In this document: positions 23,844 to 32,285 of the stretch, one piece after another
How positions within the stretch are numbered: position 1 is the first letter of the stretch
Layout: every line of letters begins with the position of its first letter
NCBI GenBank assembly: GCA_945900945.1
Contig: CAMDKL010000057.1
Location: 1-34,404, forward strand
Reading direction: 5' to 3'
Source of the DNA: Pirellula staleyi DSM 6068
GTDB lineage: Bacteria > Planctomycetota > Planctomycetia > Pirellulales > Pirellulaceae
Length of the DNA stretch: 34,404 nt
Made by a program: the position numbers and the translations under genes
The notes under the pieces: model-generated
The model's input: only the letters and a program-made list of their open reading frames with translations
The model's database searches: none
Told to the model about the DNA's origin: nothing

Positions 23844-25115
23844 ATGCATCCGTTCCTTTCTCGACGTCGATTTGTGCTGAAGTCTGTTGCCGGAGCACTG
23901 GCCGTCCCCGCTTTGCCCTCCCTCGCTGAGGATGCCATCGGAAAGCGGTCGGTCGCCGATGTCGCCCCAGGTGCGGGTGTCAGCGCACGTCGTTTTGTAG
24001 CCATCGGCAACCTACTCGGCTTTCAACGTAAGCAGTTATTTCCCGAAGCCGTTGGCAAAGAGTTTGAAACAACGAAGCTATTGGAGCCTCTGGACCCGGT
24101 ACGCGATCGGATAACGCTGTACCGCGGCCTCAATCACGGATTGAAAGGTGGACACTTTGCCGTCCACACGTTTTTGTCTGGCGTACTGCATCACGAGGCA
24201 AAAAATCGTCCCGATGGGAACGTTACCGTAGATCAATTCATTGCCGATGCGATTGGTAGTCAAACCCGATTTGCTTCACTCACTGTTGGGTCCGAGGATG
24301 GCATTCATGGTGGATGTCAATTGGCCTGGACTCGTTCCGGTATTCGTGTTGCTCCTATTACAGGTCCCGGTGCTCTTTTTGAAAAGCTCTTTGTTGAGGA
24401 CTCCTTGGGTCAGCGTGAAAAGCAAAAGATTGCTAACGGCCTGCAAGCTTCGATTCTAGACTCGATGGTCGACGAAGCGAGAACCTTGTCGAGTCAAATC
24501 AACCGCGAAGATAGCGCCAAGCTCGATCAGTACCTCTGCTCGGTTCGAGACGTAGAAAAGCGACTCCAAGTGAAATCGCAGTGGGTCGATCAGCCGAAGC
24601 CCAAGGCTCCTCTGGACCGGCCCGCAGATCGCAATACGGTTCATGATTTGCCATTGCTCTACGAAATGATTGCACTGGCCCTTCAGACCGACTCCACGCG
24701 AGTCGCAACGCTTGAGATTGGTGGTAGCTTTTTGCCTCAAGACTTAGGCATCGACAAGTCCTATCACGGTCTATCGCACCACGGCAATGACCAACAGGCA
24801 ATCGATGACCTAATTAAACTGGAACATTATCAAATCGAGCACTTCAGCAAATTCTTGATGCGCCTTGCAGAGATCAACGACGGAGATGGGTCGCTATTGG
24901 ATTCAACGGCAGTTTTGTTTGGCAGTGGTATCGCCGACGCCAATTCTCATACCAACGATGATTTGCCAATCATCATGGCAGGAGGCGGTTATGGACGAGG
25001 TGAGTTCAAACACATGACCGAGCGAGTACCACTGTGCAATTTGTTCCTGGACATCATTCAGCGGTTCGGGATTCCGGCAAATTCGTTCGGAACCAGCACC
25101 GGACCATTCTCCTGA
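23844..25115 (+). CDS. DUF1552 family secreted protein with Tat-type signal
   Basis: About 423 residues. It opens MHPFLSRRRFVLKSVAGALA, a twin-arginine-type signal (SRRRF) cut near LPSLAE. The body shows FVAIGNLLGFQRKQLFPEAV, RITLYRGLNHGLKGGHFAVH and, near the C-terminus, LLDSTAVLFGSGIADANSHT followed by DDLPIIMAGGGYGRGEF. These are DUF1552 hallmarks, a family confined largely to planctomycetes and verrucomicrobia and usually encoded beside DUF1592-type cytochrome proteins. Biochemical function is unknown; the fold is alkaline-phosphatase/sulfatase-like in tone. The start at 23844 is chosen because AGGAG at 23831-23835 is properly spaced; the frame is open back to 23826. It lies 16 bases before the next gene. 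Confidence 0.9.
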   Translation: MHPFLSRRRFVLKSVAGALAVPALPSLAEDAIGKRSVADVAPGAGVSARRFVAIGNLLGFQRKQLFPEAVGKEFETTKLLEPLDPVRDRITLYRGLNHGLKGGHFAVHTFLSGVLHHEAKNRPDGNVTVDQFIADAIGSQTRFASLTVGSEDGIHGGCQLAWTRSGIRVAPITGPGALFEKLFVEDSLGQREKQKIANGLQASILDSMVDEARTLSSQINREDSAKLDQYLCSVRDVEKRLQVKSQWVDQPKPKAPLDRPADRNTVHDLPLLYEMIALALQTDSTRVATLEIGGSFLPQDLGIDKSYHGLSHHGNDQQAIDDLIKLEHYQIEHFSKFLMRLAEINDGDGSLLDSTAVLFGSGIADANSHTNDDLPIIMAGGGYGRGEFKHMTERVPLCNLFLDIIQRFGIPANSFGTSTGPFS

Positions 25116-25131
25116 TAGGAACGCACTTGGA

Positions 25132-27660
25132 ATGAACACATGGTTTCGACCATTGGGTGCACGCCTCATGCTGCTTCACTCGAAGAGTTTGATTGCAACT
25201 GCGACCTTTCTGTGGCTAGCATCGATGGGCTCCTTTGCTGCATGCGAAGAGCGGACGGAGACGCTTTCCAAGTTCTTGAAGGCATATTGCATCGATTGTC
25301 ACAATCAACAAGATGCGCAGGGGGAACGAGAATTCGACTCGTTGCGGTTACCGCTTGATTCGGAAGCACATCTCATTACGGCCGATGAGATCGTTGATCA
25401 ACTCACCTTGCGGCAGATGCCACCACCTGATTCGGATCAGCCAACGACTGAGCAGCGCATTGCGATCGTAGAGTTTCTTCGTGCAGACATGCGAGACGCG
25501 CGGAGTCGCCTTCAGAGCACGGGTGGCAGAACGGTGATGCGTCGACTGACCAATCGGGAATACGAAAACACGTTAGCCAATCTCTTTTCGCGTCGCGTCG
25601 ATACTTTGGGGCTGACGACCGAGTTTCCGTCTGAGACCGTCAGCCGAAACATAGATCGAATCGGTTCCGAAATGATCACTTCGGGCGCGTTGCTGGATCA
25701 GTACTTTAGTGCAGCCAATCGTCTAGTCGAACTTCGACTGAACAAACCAGAGACACCGCCTAAAGATTGGCATTTTCAAGGCCACTTTGTGCAATACGAA
25801 GAGCTCTCGGGTCCTCACAAATCCGTCTTCAATTACCGATACCTTTGTCTTTACGAACAACCCAACACCGATACGCGGCAAGGTGGATATGGTCACATCG
25901 AAGATTTTCTACAGGGGGTCCCCGTGTCAGGGCTCTACGATATCGAAGTGCATGCTCAAGCCATGCATCGCGACACGCACTACGATCCCAAGATCTTTCG
26001 GATCGACTTTTCTGAACCGTTTCAGCTAGCCGTTGTACCAGGCGATATCAAGCGAGGTCACATTCATTATCCGCAATCCATCGAGCCTATTCTTGGACAA
26101 GCAGTTGTTCCAGACAAAGAAGCGGAGTGGATCCCATTTCGAGTTTGGCTGGAAGAAGGTCAGACACCCCGTTTCATTTTCCCCAATGGACCCTATGAGT
26201 CGCGAGCTTCGGTCCTCGAAACCAATAAGAAATACAAAGAGGAACTGAAAGTCGAGAAAGACCCAGGCGTGAGCCGTGCCAAGTTGCTGACGGATGGTGC
26301 ATTGCCCCATATCCGGATTGATGAAGTCAAGATTCGGGGACCATTGCCAGAGCCAAACGGCACTGCGGAAGAGATCGCAATCTTTGGACAGAAAGGTTTT
26401 CAATCTGAGCATGCGATCGAACAGCTTTGTGCATTTGCGGAGCGCGCTTTCCGCCGGCCAATCCAACATCCAGATCGATCTCGCATTGAAAAGATCTATC
26501 GTAAGCGAATAGAGGAAAGAGCCTCTGAACGCCAAGCGGCTTTGGATGCAATCAAAATGATCCTCTGCTCACCTTCCTTTCTCTATCTTTGCGAACTTAC
26601 GCCCGAGGAGGAGCCGAAGCTGAGACCTTATGATCTTGCGTCCAGGCTTTCGTACACGCTCTGGGGAATTTCGCCCGACGATGCATTGTTGCAGTCTGCC
26701 GCAGCTGGACAGCTCGCGGAACCTGTCTTATTCAAGGAGCATGTGCTCCGAATGTTAGCGGACCCTCGATCCGACGAATTCGTACGACGGTTCCTTGATA
26801 GTTGGTTGAATCTGCGCGTTATCGGTTCTCTGCCTCCGCCTCGGCAAACAGCAAATGAATACTATTCCGAAGATTTACCCACTTCGATGAAAGAAGAAGC
26901 GAAGCACTTTTTTCGCCATCTACTGGATTCGAACGGTCCGGTGACCGACTTCATCGACTCCGACTATACCTTCGTGGATAAGAAACTGGCAAAGCTCTAC
27001 AAGTTGCCACAGAAAGACACGTTGCAATTGGCCGATGGATTTCAAAAAGCTCTATTGACCGATCGAAATCGACGCGGTGGTGTGCTTGGAATGGCAGGAG
27101 TGTTAACCGCGAGTGCTAACGGAGTGGACACATCCCCTGTAACTCGGGGCGTTTGGGTCATGGAGAACATGTTGGGCACGCCACCACCAGCACCGCCTGA
27201 CGAAGTCCCCGCAATTGAATCCGACGTAAGTGGCGCTACCACTATTCGGGAGCGTCTTGACAAGCACAGAGCCGACGCAACCTGCAACGTATGCCATCGC
27301 AAGATCGATCCCATGGGCTTTGCACTGGAACACTTCGATCCGATCGGACGCTTTCGTGACCAATACGGAAAGCTCAAGGGGGACAAGCCGACGCCTAAAG
27401 TGGATCCTTCCGGTACGTTTCCTTCCGGTGAGAAGTACGCGGACTTTTCGGAGTTCAAACGATTGTTAATCGAAACACGCAGTGATTTTTTTGTTCGCCA
27501 CATGATCGAAACGATGCTGTCGTACGCTATCGGAAGGCATGTGGAGCGTAACGATCGATCGGAAATCGAGGAGATCATGCAACGGGTTAAAGAAGATGCT
27601 TTCGGTCTTCGAAACATGGTTGTCGAAGTGCTGACGAGCGAAATCTTTCGTTCGCGCTGA
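25132..27660 (+). CDS. Planctomycete cytochrome-c-type protein (DUF1587/1595/1592/1588/1585)
   Basis: 842 residues with a signal peptide (to about residue 37). A haem-binding CIDCH (53-57) in the N-terminal planctomycete cytochrome C segment is followed by DUF1587 (RRLTNREYENTLANLF). Next come DUF1595 (CAFAERAFRRPIQHPDRSRI), DUF1592 (LASRLSYTLWGISPDDALL; FIDSDYTFVDKKLAKLYKLP), and DUF1588 (NRRGGVLGMAGVLTASANGV, then a second haem site CNVCH at 718-722 with RKIDPMGFALEHFDPIGRFR). DUF1585 closes the protein. Between DUF1587 and DUF1595 is a carbohydrate-binding-like insert. Both c-type haems point to a periplasmic redox role; the substrate is unknown. It follows the DUF1552 gene by 16 bases, the usual partnership, here with DUF1552 first. 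Confidence 0.92.
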   Translation: MNTWFRPLGARLMLLHSKSLIATATFLWLASMGSFAACEERTETLSKFLKAYCIDCHNQQDAQGEREFDSLRLPLDSEAHLITADEIVDQLTLRQMPPPDSDQPTTEQRIAIVEFLRADMRDARSRLQSTGGRTVMRRLTNREYENTLANLFSRRVDTLGLTTEFPSETVSRNIDRIGSEMITSGALLDQYFSAANRLVELRLNKPETPPKDWHFQGHFVQYEELSGPHKSVFNYRYLCLYEQPNTDTRQGGYGHIEDFLQGVPVSGLYDIEVHAQAMHRDTHYDPKIFRIDFSEPFQLAVVPGDIKRGHIHYPQSIEPILGQAVVPDKEAEWIPFRVWLEEGQTPRFIFPNGPYESRASVLETNKKYKEELKVEKDPGVSRAKLLTDGALPHIRIDEVKIRGPLPEPNGTAEEIAIFGQKGFQSEHAIEQLCAFAERAFRRPIQHPDRSRIEKIYRKRIEERASERQAALDAIKMILCSPSFLYLCELTPEEEPKLRPYDLASRLSYTLWGISPDDALLQSAAAGQLAEPVLFKEHVLRMLADPRSDEFVRRFLDSWLNLRVIGSLPPPRQTANEYYSEDLPTSMKEEAKHFFRHLLDSNGPVTDFIDSDYTFVDKKLAKLYKLPQKDTLQLADGFQKALLTDRNRRGGVLGMAGVLTASANGVDTSPVTRGVWVMENMLGTPPPAPPDEVPAIESDVSGATTIRERLDKHRADATCNVCHRKIDPMGFALEHFDPIGRFRDQYGKLKGDKPTPKVDPSGTFPSGEKYADFSEFKRLLIETRSDFFVRHMIETMLSYAIGRHVERNDRSEIEEIMQRVKEDAFGLRNMVVEVLTSEIFRSR

Positions 27661-28426
27661 ACGAAAAGCAGGGCTGCCAGCTCCCCGAAAGTAAGCACAC
27701 GGACAGCCCACACACGGACAGAACGTTCGCGCCAATCGACGTACGTTAGAATCAAGTTTCCACCCTCGTAACTCATTGATGGATGTTCGGCATTTACCAG
27801 CGTGAATCCTGATTCAATGAGCTCAGCGGTTGGCATCTGGCAGACTCTGTATCGGATGAAGGAGCTCGGTGATGTTTTCGATGGATGGGTTCTGACTGAA
27901 TGCGATAGCTTGTTCTTAAACCGGTTTGGGACCGTTTTCACTAAAGTTTGGGGAGTACGATTCCCCCACAATTAGCCACTTCAGGCTAACCGATCTAGCA
28001 GGCGTAGTCTAATCGACTGACTCCAACGCCACAGTGATTTGAACCAACTTGTGGACGGCGCTGGGCGTTGGGTAAGGAGGCTATGGCTATGTCCACATGT
28101 GCATGGGAAGCCTATGGCTAACAGCGATTCCCGGCGAGCGTCAAAGTCCAATGATTCACAACGCGCGTGAATGCTATCGCGGCGCGATGATTTTTCTAAT
28201 TCCCTGTATTTTGACTTCACCGGTTTGTTGAGTTTACCACTTGGAACACAACTTTGGTCACGGGCAAAAGAATCTATCCACGGTAAGTGTTTCATCCGTT
28301 GATGCCGAAAGGCGTTGAGCACTGGTTATCCGTCGTAGATTGGGACCTTGGGCTCTGGAGCAATTCGCTTAGCGTTCGCCTGATTATTCTTGAATCCTTT
28401 AGCTAACTATCTCGGCTAGGACTATT
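27661..28426. other. Intergenic region with a possible minus-strand gene remnant
   Basis: About 770 bases. On the minus strand, 27660-27860 reads AELIESGFTLVNAEHPSMSY then EGGNLILTYVDWRERSVRV. This looks like protein-coding sequence (a Y-V-D-W-R-E strand) that runs antisense into the end of the cytochrome gene. It may be the head of a truncated gene, family unknown. CACACGGACAG occurs twice close together (27698-27723), and CTATGGCT twice near 28082 and 28113. The remaining minus-strand frame at 27981-28322 has no supportable content. Confidence 0.3.
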
Positions 28427-28471
28427 GACTACCTGCGTAGGCATAGGTTCAAATGACTACTTGAATAGTCA
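28427..28471 (+). promoter_or_regulatory. Candidate BlaI operator dyads
   Basis: Two inverted repeats sharing a GACTA half-site lie upstream of the repressor gene: TGACTA-CTTGAA-TAGTCA (28454-28471, perfect 6-base arms) and GACTAC-CTGC-GTAGGC (28427-28442, one mismatch). Their centres are 28 bases apart. BlaI/MecI/CopY repressors bind dyads built on TACA/TGTA, and some actinobacterial BlaI sites carry GACTAC...GTAGTC arms, so the fit is good. TTGACT at 28425-28430 overlaps the first dyad and could be a -35 box, giving repression by occlusion. Autoregulation is inferred. Confidence 0.55.
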
Positions 28472-28487
28472 CTTTATCTACCGGTAG

Positions 28488-28898
28488 ATGATCTTTAGCA
28501 TGCACCAACGTCAATTGCCCCTGGGTTCAACTGAGATTGAGATCTTGCGTTTTCTTGCCGACCGATCTCCCACTAGAGTCGGTGATGTTGCCGAATATTT
28601 TGCGGCGACATCTGGGCAAGCTCGTACCACGATTCTTACGATCATGGAACGTCTTCGAAAAAAGGGGTATCTGACTCGCAGACAAACCAAAGGTGTGTTT
28701 CATTATTCGCCAAAGGTTCCACAGGACGATTTGTTGCGAGGACTGGTTAAAACGTTTGTCGACACAACCCTAGCTGGATCCGTATCTCCGTTTGTGGCTT
28801 ACCTCTCCGAAAGCGGTCCTGTATCTGACCAGGATCTAGCGCATCTTAAGCAATTGGTTCGGGAACTCGAACAGGTCAGAAAGAAAGGTGACCAATGA
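28488..28898 (+). CDS. blaI-like: BlaI/MecI/CopY family transcriptional repressor
   Basis: 136 residues. A winged-helix domain reads PLGSTEIEILRFLADRSPTR, then ATSGQARTTILTIMERLRKK and GYLTRRQTKGVFHYSPKVP, the standard BlaI/MecI pattern. A C-terminal helical dimerisation part follows (DLLRGLVKTFVDTTLAG). Such repressors are inactivated by proteolysis when the partner M56 peptidase is triggered. Here that partner starts four bases before this stop (ATGA at 28895-28898). No beta-lactamase is nearby, so the regulon is something else, most simply this operon. The start may be 28488 or 28500 (MHQRQLP); neither has a strong ribosome binding site. Dyads resembling BlaI operators lie just upstream. 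Confidence 0.9.
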   Translation: MIFSMHQRQLPLGSTEIEILRFLADRSPTRVGDVAEYFAATSGQARTTILTIMERLRKKGYLTRRQTKGVFHYSPKVPQDDLLRGLVKTFVDTTLAGSVSPFVAYLSESGPVSDQDLAHLKQLVRELEQVRKKGDQ

Positions 28899-29989
28899 TC
28901 GTCATTGAAAACATGCTCGATAGTTGGATGGCGGCGATGTGGAGGGCCAGTTGGCAGGGAGGATTGATGGCTCTGGTGGTATGGTTCTTTCTTCTCATTG
29001 TTCCGTCCATTCCCGCTCGATTTCAGAGCTGGCTTTGGCGAATGGTGATGCTTAAATTCTTGGTGGCGTTCCTATGGCAGGCGCCTCTCGAACTTCCTTT
29101 GCTTCGAGCCGGGGAGTCAACAGTTTCGATGGCAAACGTATTTTCGTTGGATGATGCCATTCCACCAGAGAGTGTTTATTTGTTAACGGACCAATCACTT
29201 AATATCGTGCAACCGATTTGGATTGCTTTTGTAGTTTGGATTGCAATAGTCCTGTGGCAATTTTCTCGGCTTGCCTTGGCTTGTCGCAATGCCCGCCAGC
29301 TCAGGGGCGGTTGTCGACTAACCGAAAACAAACAACTTCTAAAAGTCCTAAAGAGATCCTCCAGGTTGATTGGTTTTTCAACGCCCCCGCTCGTGTTCGA
29401 GTCAAAAGGTCAGGGAAGCCCACTACTCGTCGGTATTTTACGGCCAGCGATTGTGTTGCCGAATATTACATTGAGCCGGCTCAATGCTTCTGAACAGCGG
29501 CTGGTTATCAGCCATGAACTCGCTCATGTTGTACGACGCGATCTAATTTGGAGCCTCGTTGCTGCGGTCATTCGCGCAGTGTTTTTCTTTCACCCGCTGG
29601 CTTGGGTCAGCGAGCGGAAACTGGGTTTGACTCAAGAGATGGCCGCCGATGAACTTGCGATTGAAATCCAAATGCATGATCCGGCCAAATATGCGTCTTT
29701 GTTAGTTTCTGTGGTCAGTAAGCTCGGTCCAGTACGACTAGTTCCCACGATGTCCGTGGGAGCGGTAGGATCGAACAACACTCTCAAGCAACGGTTATTT
29801 GCCATGCGTTTTATGAAATTGTCTCCCCGCAAGGTGCCATCGTATACGGTCTCGTGTTGGGGCTTGTCGCTGTACCATGCCTGGTACCCTGTACTTTTGT
29901 TGCAACGACTATTTCAGCAGCGGAACAGTCCGGGTCGAAGGAGTCAACCATCATTGGTAAATTCGTATCTGTCAAAGACGGCATCCTGA
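28895..29989 (+). CDS. blaR1-like: BlaR1-like M56 metallopeptidase, C-terminus shifted out of frame
   Basis: The frame gives 364 residues. TM1 (GGLMALVVWFFLLIVPSI), TM2 (RMVMLKFLVAFLWQAP) and TM3 (IWIAFVVWIAIVLWQF) precede the zinc-peptidase segment: HELAH at 207-211 in RLVISHELAHVVRRD, then AVFFFHPLAWVSERKLGLTQ and EMAADELAIE with the third ligand. It should sense a signal outside and cleave the BlaI-like repressor inside. After about residue 308 the frame turns into basic, non-membrane sequence. The -1 frame instead continues with VYGLVLGLVAVPCLVPCTFV, a proper fourth transmembrane helix, and then the module domain annotated as the next gene. A one-base deletion around 29815-29850 is therefore likely, and the intact protein would be about 625 residues. 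Confidence 0.88.
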   Translation: MIVIENMLDSWMAAMWRASWQGGLMALVVWFFLLIVPSIPARFQSWLWRMVMLKFLVAFLWQAPLELPLLRAGESTVSMANVFSLDDAIPPESVYLLTDQSLNIVQPIWIAFVVWIAIVLWQFSRLALACRNARQLRGGCRLTENKQLLKVLKRSSRLIGFSTPPLVFESKGQGSPLLVGILRPAIVLPNITLSRLNASEQRLVISHELAHVVRRDLIWSLVAAVIRAVFFFHPLAWVSERKLGLTQEMAADELAIEIQMHDPAKYASLLVSVVSKLGPVRLVPTMSVGAVGSNNTLKQRLFAMRFMKLSPRKVPSYTVSCWGLSLYHAWYPVLLLQRLFQQRNSPGRRSQPSLVNSYLSKTAS

Positions 29990-30771
29990 AGGTAGGTGCG
30001 GTAGACGAGCGGAGTGAGTCGCCCAAGGAATACGAATGGAAGATCGCAGAAGAAACTAAGGTGATTAGCCATATTCGCGGCGCCGCAAAGGAAGGCACCG
30101 CCCGCGATGCGTTTAAACTTTGGGAACCTGGCGCGATGATTGCTGTTAAGTTGATCGACAACAAAGTCATGTTCGTCGAGCTGGGCAAAAAAAGTTCAGC
30201 GGATAGGGTTCCCGAGAGGTCTGCGGACGGATCCAGTCAAGCGGTAAAATCTGGATGGGGCGAGTTCGTGTCGTTCAAGGGCGGTACGCTAACACTCGAG
30301 AGTAATGCTGGAATCCCGTTGAACTGGAACAATCTTCAACATGCCAAAACTATGGTATGGAATCAGGAGGCGGGCGTTTATGCTCCGAAAAGTTCGTCCG
30401 AAGCCTTAGGTCAAATCAAGCCCCGTACATGGACAAGTGTGCGCATCAACAAGGACGAAATCGTTATCCACGTGGGAGCGAAAAAGGGACGAGTAACCGG
30501 TACCCTCGTTTCCTTTAAAAATGACCGACTGTTGATCCTCGGTCAGAATCTTGGTGAATCATTTACCAAGAAATACGGCAACAACATGCAGTTCAATAAG
30601 TTCCGTGGCGATGTCCCGTTTTACGAGAGCATCGACGGCAGCGAGTATAAGTTGATTGGCACTGCGAATAAGTTATTGGGCAATGTTGAAGAAGGGACGA
30701 TCCTTACCGTCCACTCAGAGGGGGACGACAATATTACTCGGATCGATATGGGCACACCGAGAAAAAAATAA
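29854..30771 (+). CDS. FVSFK-module protein A; probable sensor domain of the M56 receptor
   Basis: 305 residues if started at GTG 29854, but the frame is open upstream through GAIVYGLVLGLV and joins the M56 gene in the -1 frame. The hydrophobic stretch, ending in TTISAAE, is either the fourth transmembrane helix of a BlaR1-like protein or a signal peptide. Three modules follow: residues 31-113 (IIGKFVSVKDGILKVG), 133-211 (WGEFVSFKGGTLTLES, type I) and 213-305 (TGTLVSFKNDRLLILG... FTKKYGNN... DGSEYKLIGTANKLL, type II). Each module looks all-beta, with an OB/SH3-like strand rhythm. No enzymatic motif is visible. I do not recognise the family. Type I and II modules recur in the next two genes. 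Confidence 0.75.
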   Translation: MLGLVAVPCLVPCTFVATTISAAEQSGSKESTIIGKFVSVKDGILKVGAVDERSESPKEYEWKIAEETKVISHIRGAAKEGTARDAFKLWEPGAMIAVKLIDNKVMFVELGKKSSADRVPERSADGSSQAVKSGWGEFVSFKGGTLTLESNAGIPLNWNNLQHAKTMVWNQEAGVYAPKSSSEALGQIKPRTWTSVRINKDEIVIHVGAKKGRVTGTLVSFKNDRLLILGQNLGESFTKKYGNNMQFNKFRGDVPFYESIDGSEYKLIGTANKLLGNVEEGTILTVHSEGDDNITRIDMGTPRKK

Positions 30772-30793
30772 TCAGTTCTCAAACTCTCAATGG

Positions 30794-30813
30794 CGCGGTT
30801 TGCATGCACCGCG
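30794..30813. other. Small hairpin between module genes A and B
   Basis: CGCGGT (30794-30799) and ACCGCG (30808-30813) form a perfect six-base stem with an eight-base loop in the 158-base gap. There is no T-tract after it, so it is not a classical intrinsic terminator; it may stabilise or attenuate the transcript. Weak. Confidence 0.3.
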
Positions 30814-30929
30814 AGCAAGATTAGAAACACGCTTGTGTCACTACCAATATGACCAAGCTAGTAGCATCAGATTGAACCGTTCACTGTGATTGCTGAGTTA
30901 TTTAAACACCTAAACCGAGGTCGTCTGTT

Positions 30930-32144
30930 ATGCTTTTTTTGAAACCCTTTGCGTCTCGAAACGCAATCGTAAGTTGTTTCTTTATAGGAACCTATGTTTT
31001 TACTGGGTTTGCCGGGATCGTGCCGGGGCATTTAGTTTCGGCTGATGAACCCAAAGCAGTAAAAGCCACTCAAATGAAACAAAGTGGGGCCGGTGAATTC
31101 GTGTCGTACAAGGATGGCACGCTCACGCTTCGAGGTGGAGGCGGAGTCTTGATTTGGGCTAGCATTGTCGAGAACTACAAGACATTCCAAAGACCTGACG
31201 ACGGAAGCGAAGCAAAAAAGGTGGGCACTGTCGAAGCCTTGAGCAAACTCACACCCGGTATGGCGGTACGTGTGAATGTAGAAAAAACTGAAATCTACTT
31301 TGGGGTGGATGAACAAACCCATGGAACATTTGTATCTTACAAGGATGGTAAGCTCACGCTGATTGGTCGCGAGGAGGAACTTGGGCCGAGTTTTACCAAA
31401 AAATATGGCACCACCTTGAGTCCTCAGATCGATCCAAAGACTCCCGTTTTCGAAAGCGTTGACGGTAGTGCGTTTCAACCGATAGGCACGGCGGAAGCCT
31501 TGAGTTCTGTCAAGGAAGGAACGATTGTCACCTTGCGCGGAAAAAACGACAGGGTTAACCTTATCCAACTCGGCGTGCCCAACAAGGCGGTAGGGCAGAA
31601 GGAGAAGGTCGATCAAAAAGAAAAGTTCGGTTTTGGCAGGTTTGTGTCGTTCAAGAACGGCGAACTGACACTCGAGAGCAATTCTGGAGAACTCATCGTA
31701 TGGCGGAACATTGCTGAGAAGACCAAGACCTTTGTTTTCGAGCCTAACGCTGGTGATTACAAAATCGTGGAAGACGGCACTAGCGCCTTGAACCAAGTTA
31801 GGGCAGGCAGGTATATGATGGTCGGCGACAAACGAGGCTTCATCCGCATTGGGGCGAGAGTCGAGGTAGTCCGGGGCACGTTCGTGTCATTCAAGAATGA
31901 CCGCCTGTTAATGCTCGGAAAAGAACTCCCATCGAGTTTCACCAAAAAATACGGGAACAATCTCCATTACAACAGATTCCGCGACGATGTCCCTGTCCAT
32001 CAAAGCGTCGATGGTGGCGACTATATACTGATTGGCACTGCCAACAAGGTCTTGGGTGACGTCAAAGAAGGAACGCTTCTGGCTGTTCATGGTGAAGGTG
32101 ACGACAACATCACTCTCATCCAGATCGGCAATCCGAAGAAGTAA
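30930..32144 (+). CDS. FVSFK-module protein B, secreted, four modules
   Basis: 404 residues with a signal peptide (about 1-38, cut near GHLVSA|DE). The start is supported by GAGG at 30917-30920, nine bases ahead. The mature protein is four modules in strict alternation. Type I is at 52-128 (GAGEFVSYKDGTLTLRGGGG) and 233-310 (GFGRFVSFKNGELTLES). Type II is at 130-219 (HGTFVSYKDGKLTLIG... PSFTKKYG... VFESVDGSAFQPIGTAEAL) and 314-404 (RGTFVSFKNDRLLMLG... GDDNITLIQIGNPKK). The last module closely resembles the last module of protein A. So the underlying unit is a type I-type II pair of about 180 residues, duplicated here. Secretion without anchor suggests a soluble periplasmic or extracellular role beside the M56 receptor. 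Function unknown. Confidence 0.88.
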   Translation: MLFLKPFASRNAIVSCFFIGTYVFTGFAGIVPGHLVSADEPKAVKATQMKQSGAGEFVSYKDGTLTLRGGGGVLIWASIVENYKTFQRPDDGSEAKKVGTVEALSKLTPGMAVRVNVEKTEIYFGVDEQTHGTFVSYKDGKLTLIGREEELGPSFTKKYGTTLSPQIDPKTPVFESVDGSAFQPIGTAEALSSVKEGTIVTLRGKNDRVNLIQLGVPNKAVGQKEKVDQKEKFGFGRFVSFKNGELTLESNSGELIVWRNIAEKTKTFVFEPNAGDYKIVEDGTSALNQVRAGRYMMVGDKRGFIRIGARVEVVRGTFVSFKNDRLLMLGKELPSSFTKKYGNNLHYNRFRDDVPVHQSVDGGDYILIGTANKVLGDVKEGTLLAVHGEGDDNITLIQIGNPKK

Positions 32145-32285
32145 CTCGCCGCCATAACCGGAGGCTAGCGCCTTTCGGCTGATCAATAAATCCCCTGTGA
32201 ATAATCCGGGCCAGCGCCAATGGCTCAAGTTTGCAATAAAGTAACTGCCAATTCCAACTGCATTTTCTATCGAAGGATGTTCGCA

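Noticed and set aside
27042-27971. 309-residue minus-strand frame as a complete gene
   Set aside because: Two thirds is antisense to the cytochrome protein's DUF1588/1585 region; only the part beyond 27660 has any coding appearance.
27981-28322. 113-residue minus-strand frame ahead of the BlaI gene
   Set aside because: No recognisable domain, Arg/Ser-rich composition and no ribosome binding site; probably chance.
28488-29989. A beta-lactam resistance locus
   Set aside because: BlaI and BlaR1-like proteins are present, but there is no beta-lactamase or penicillin-binding protein, and the sensor part is not penicillin-binding-like.
31032-31796. 254-residue minus-strand frame within module gene B
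   Set aside because: Antisense to a gene with a signal peptide, ribosome binding site and clear repeats.
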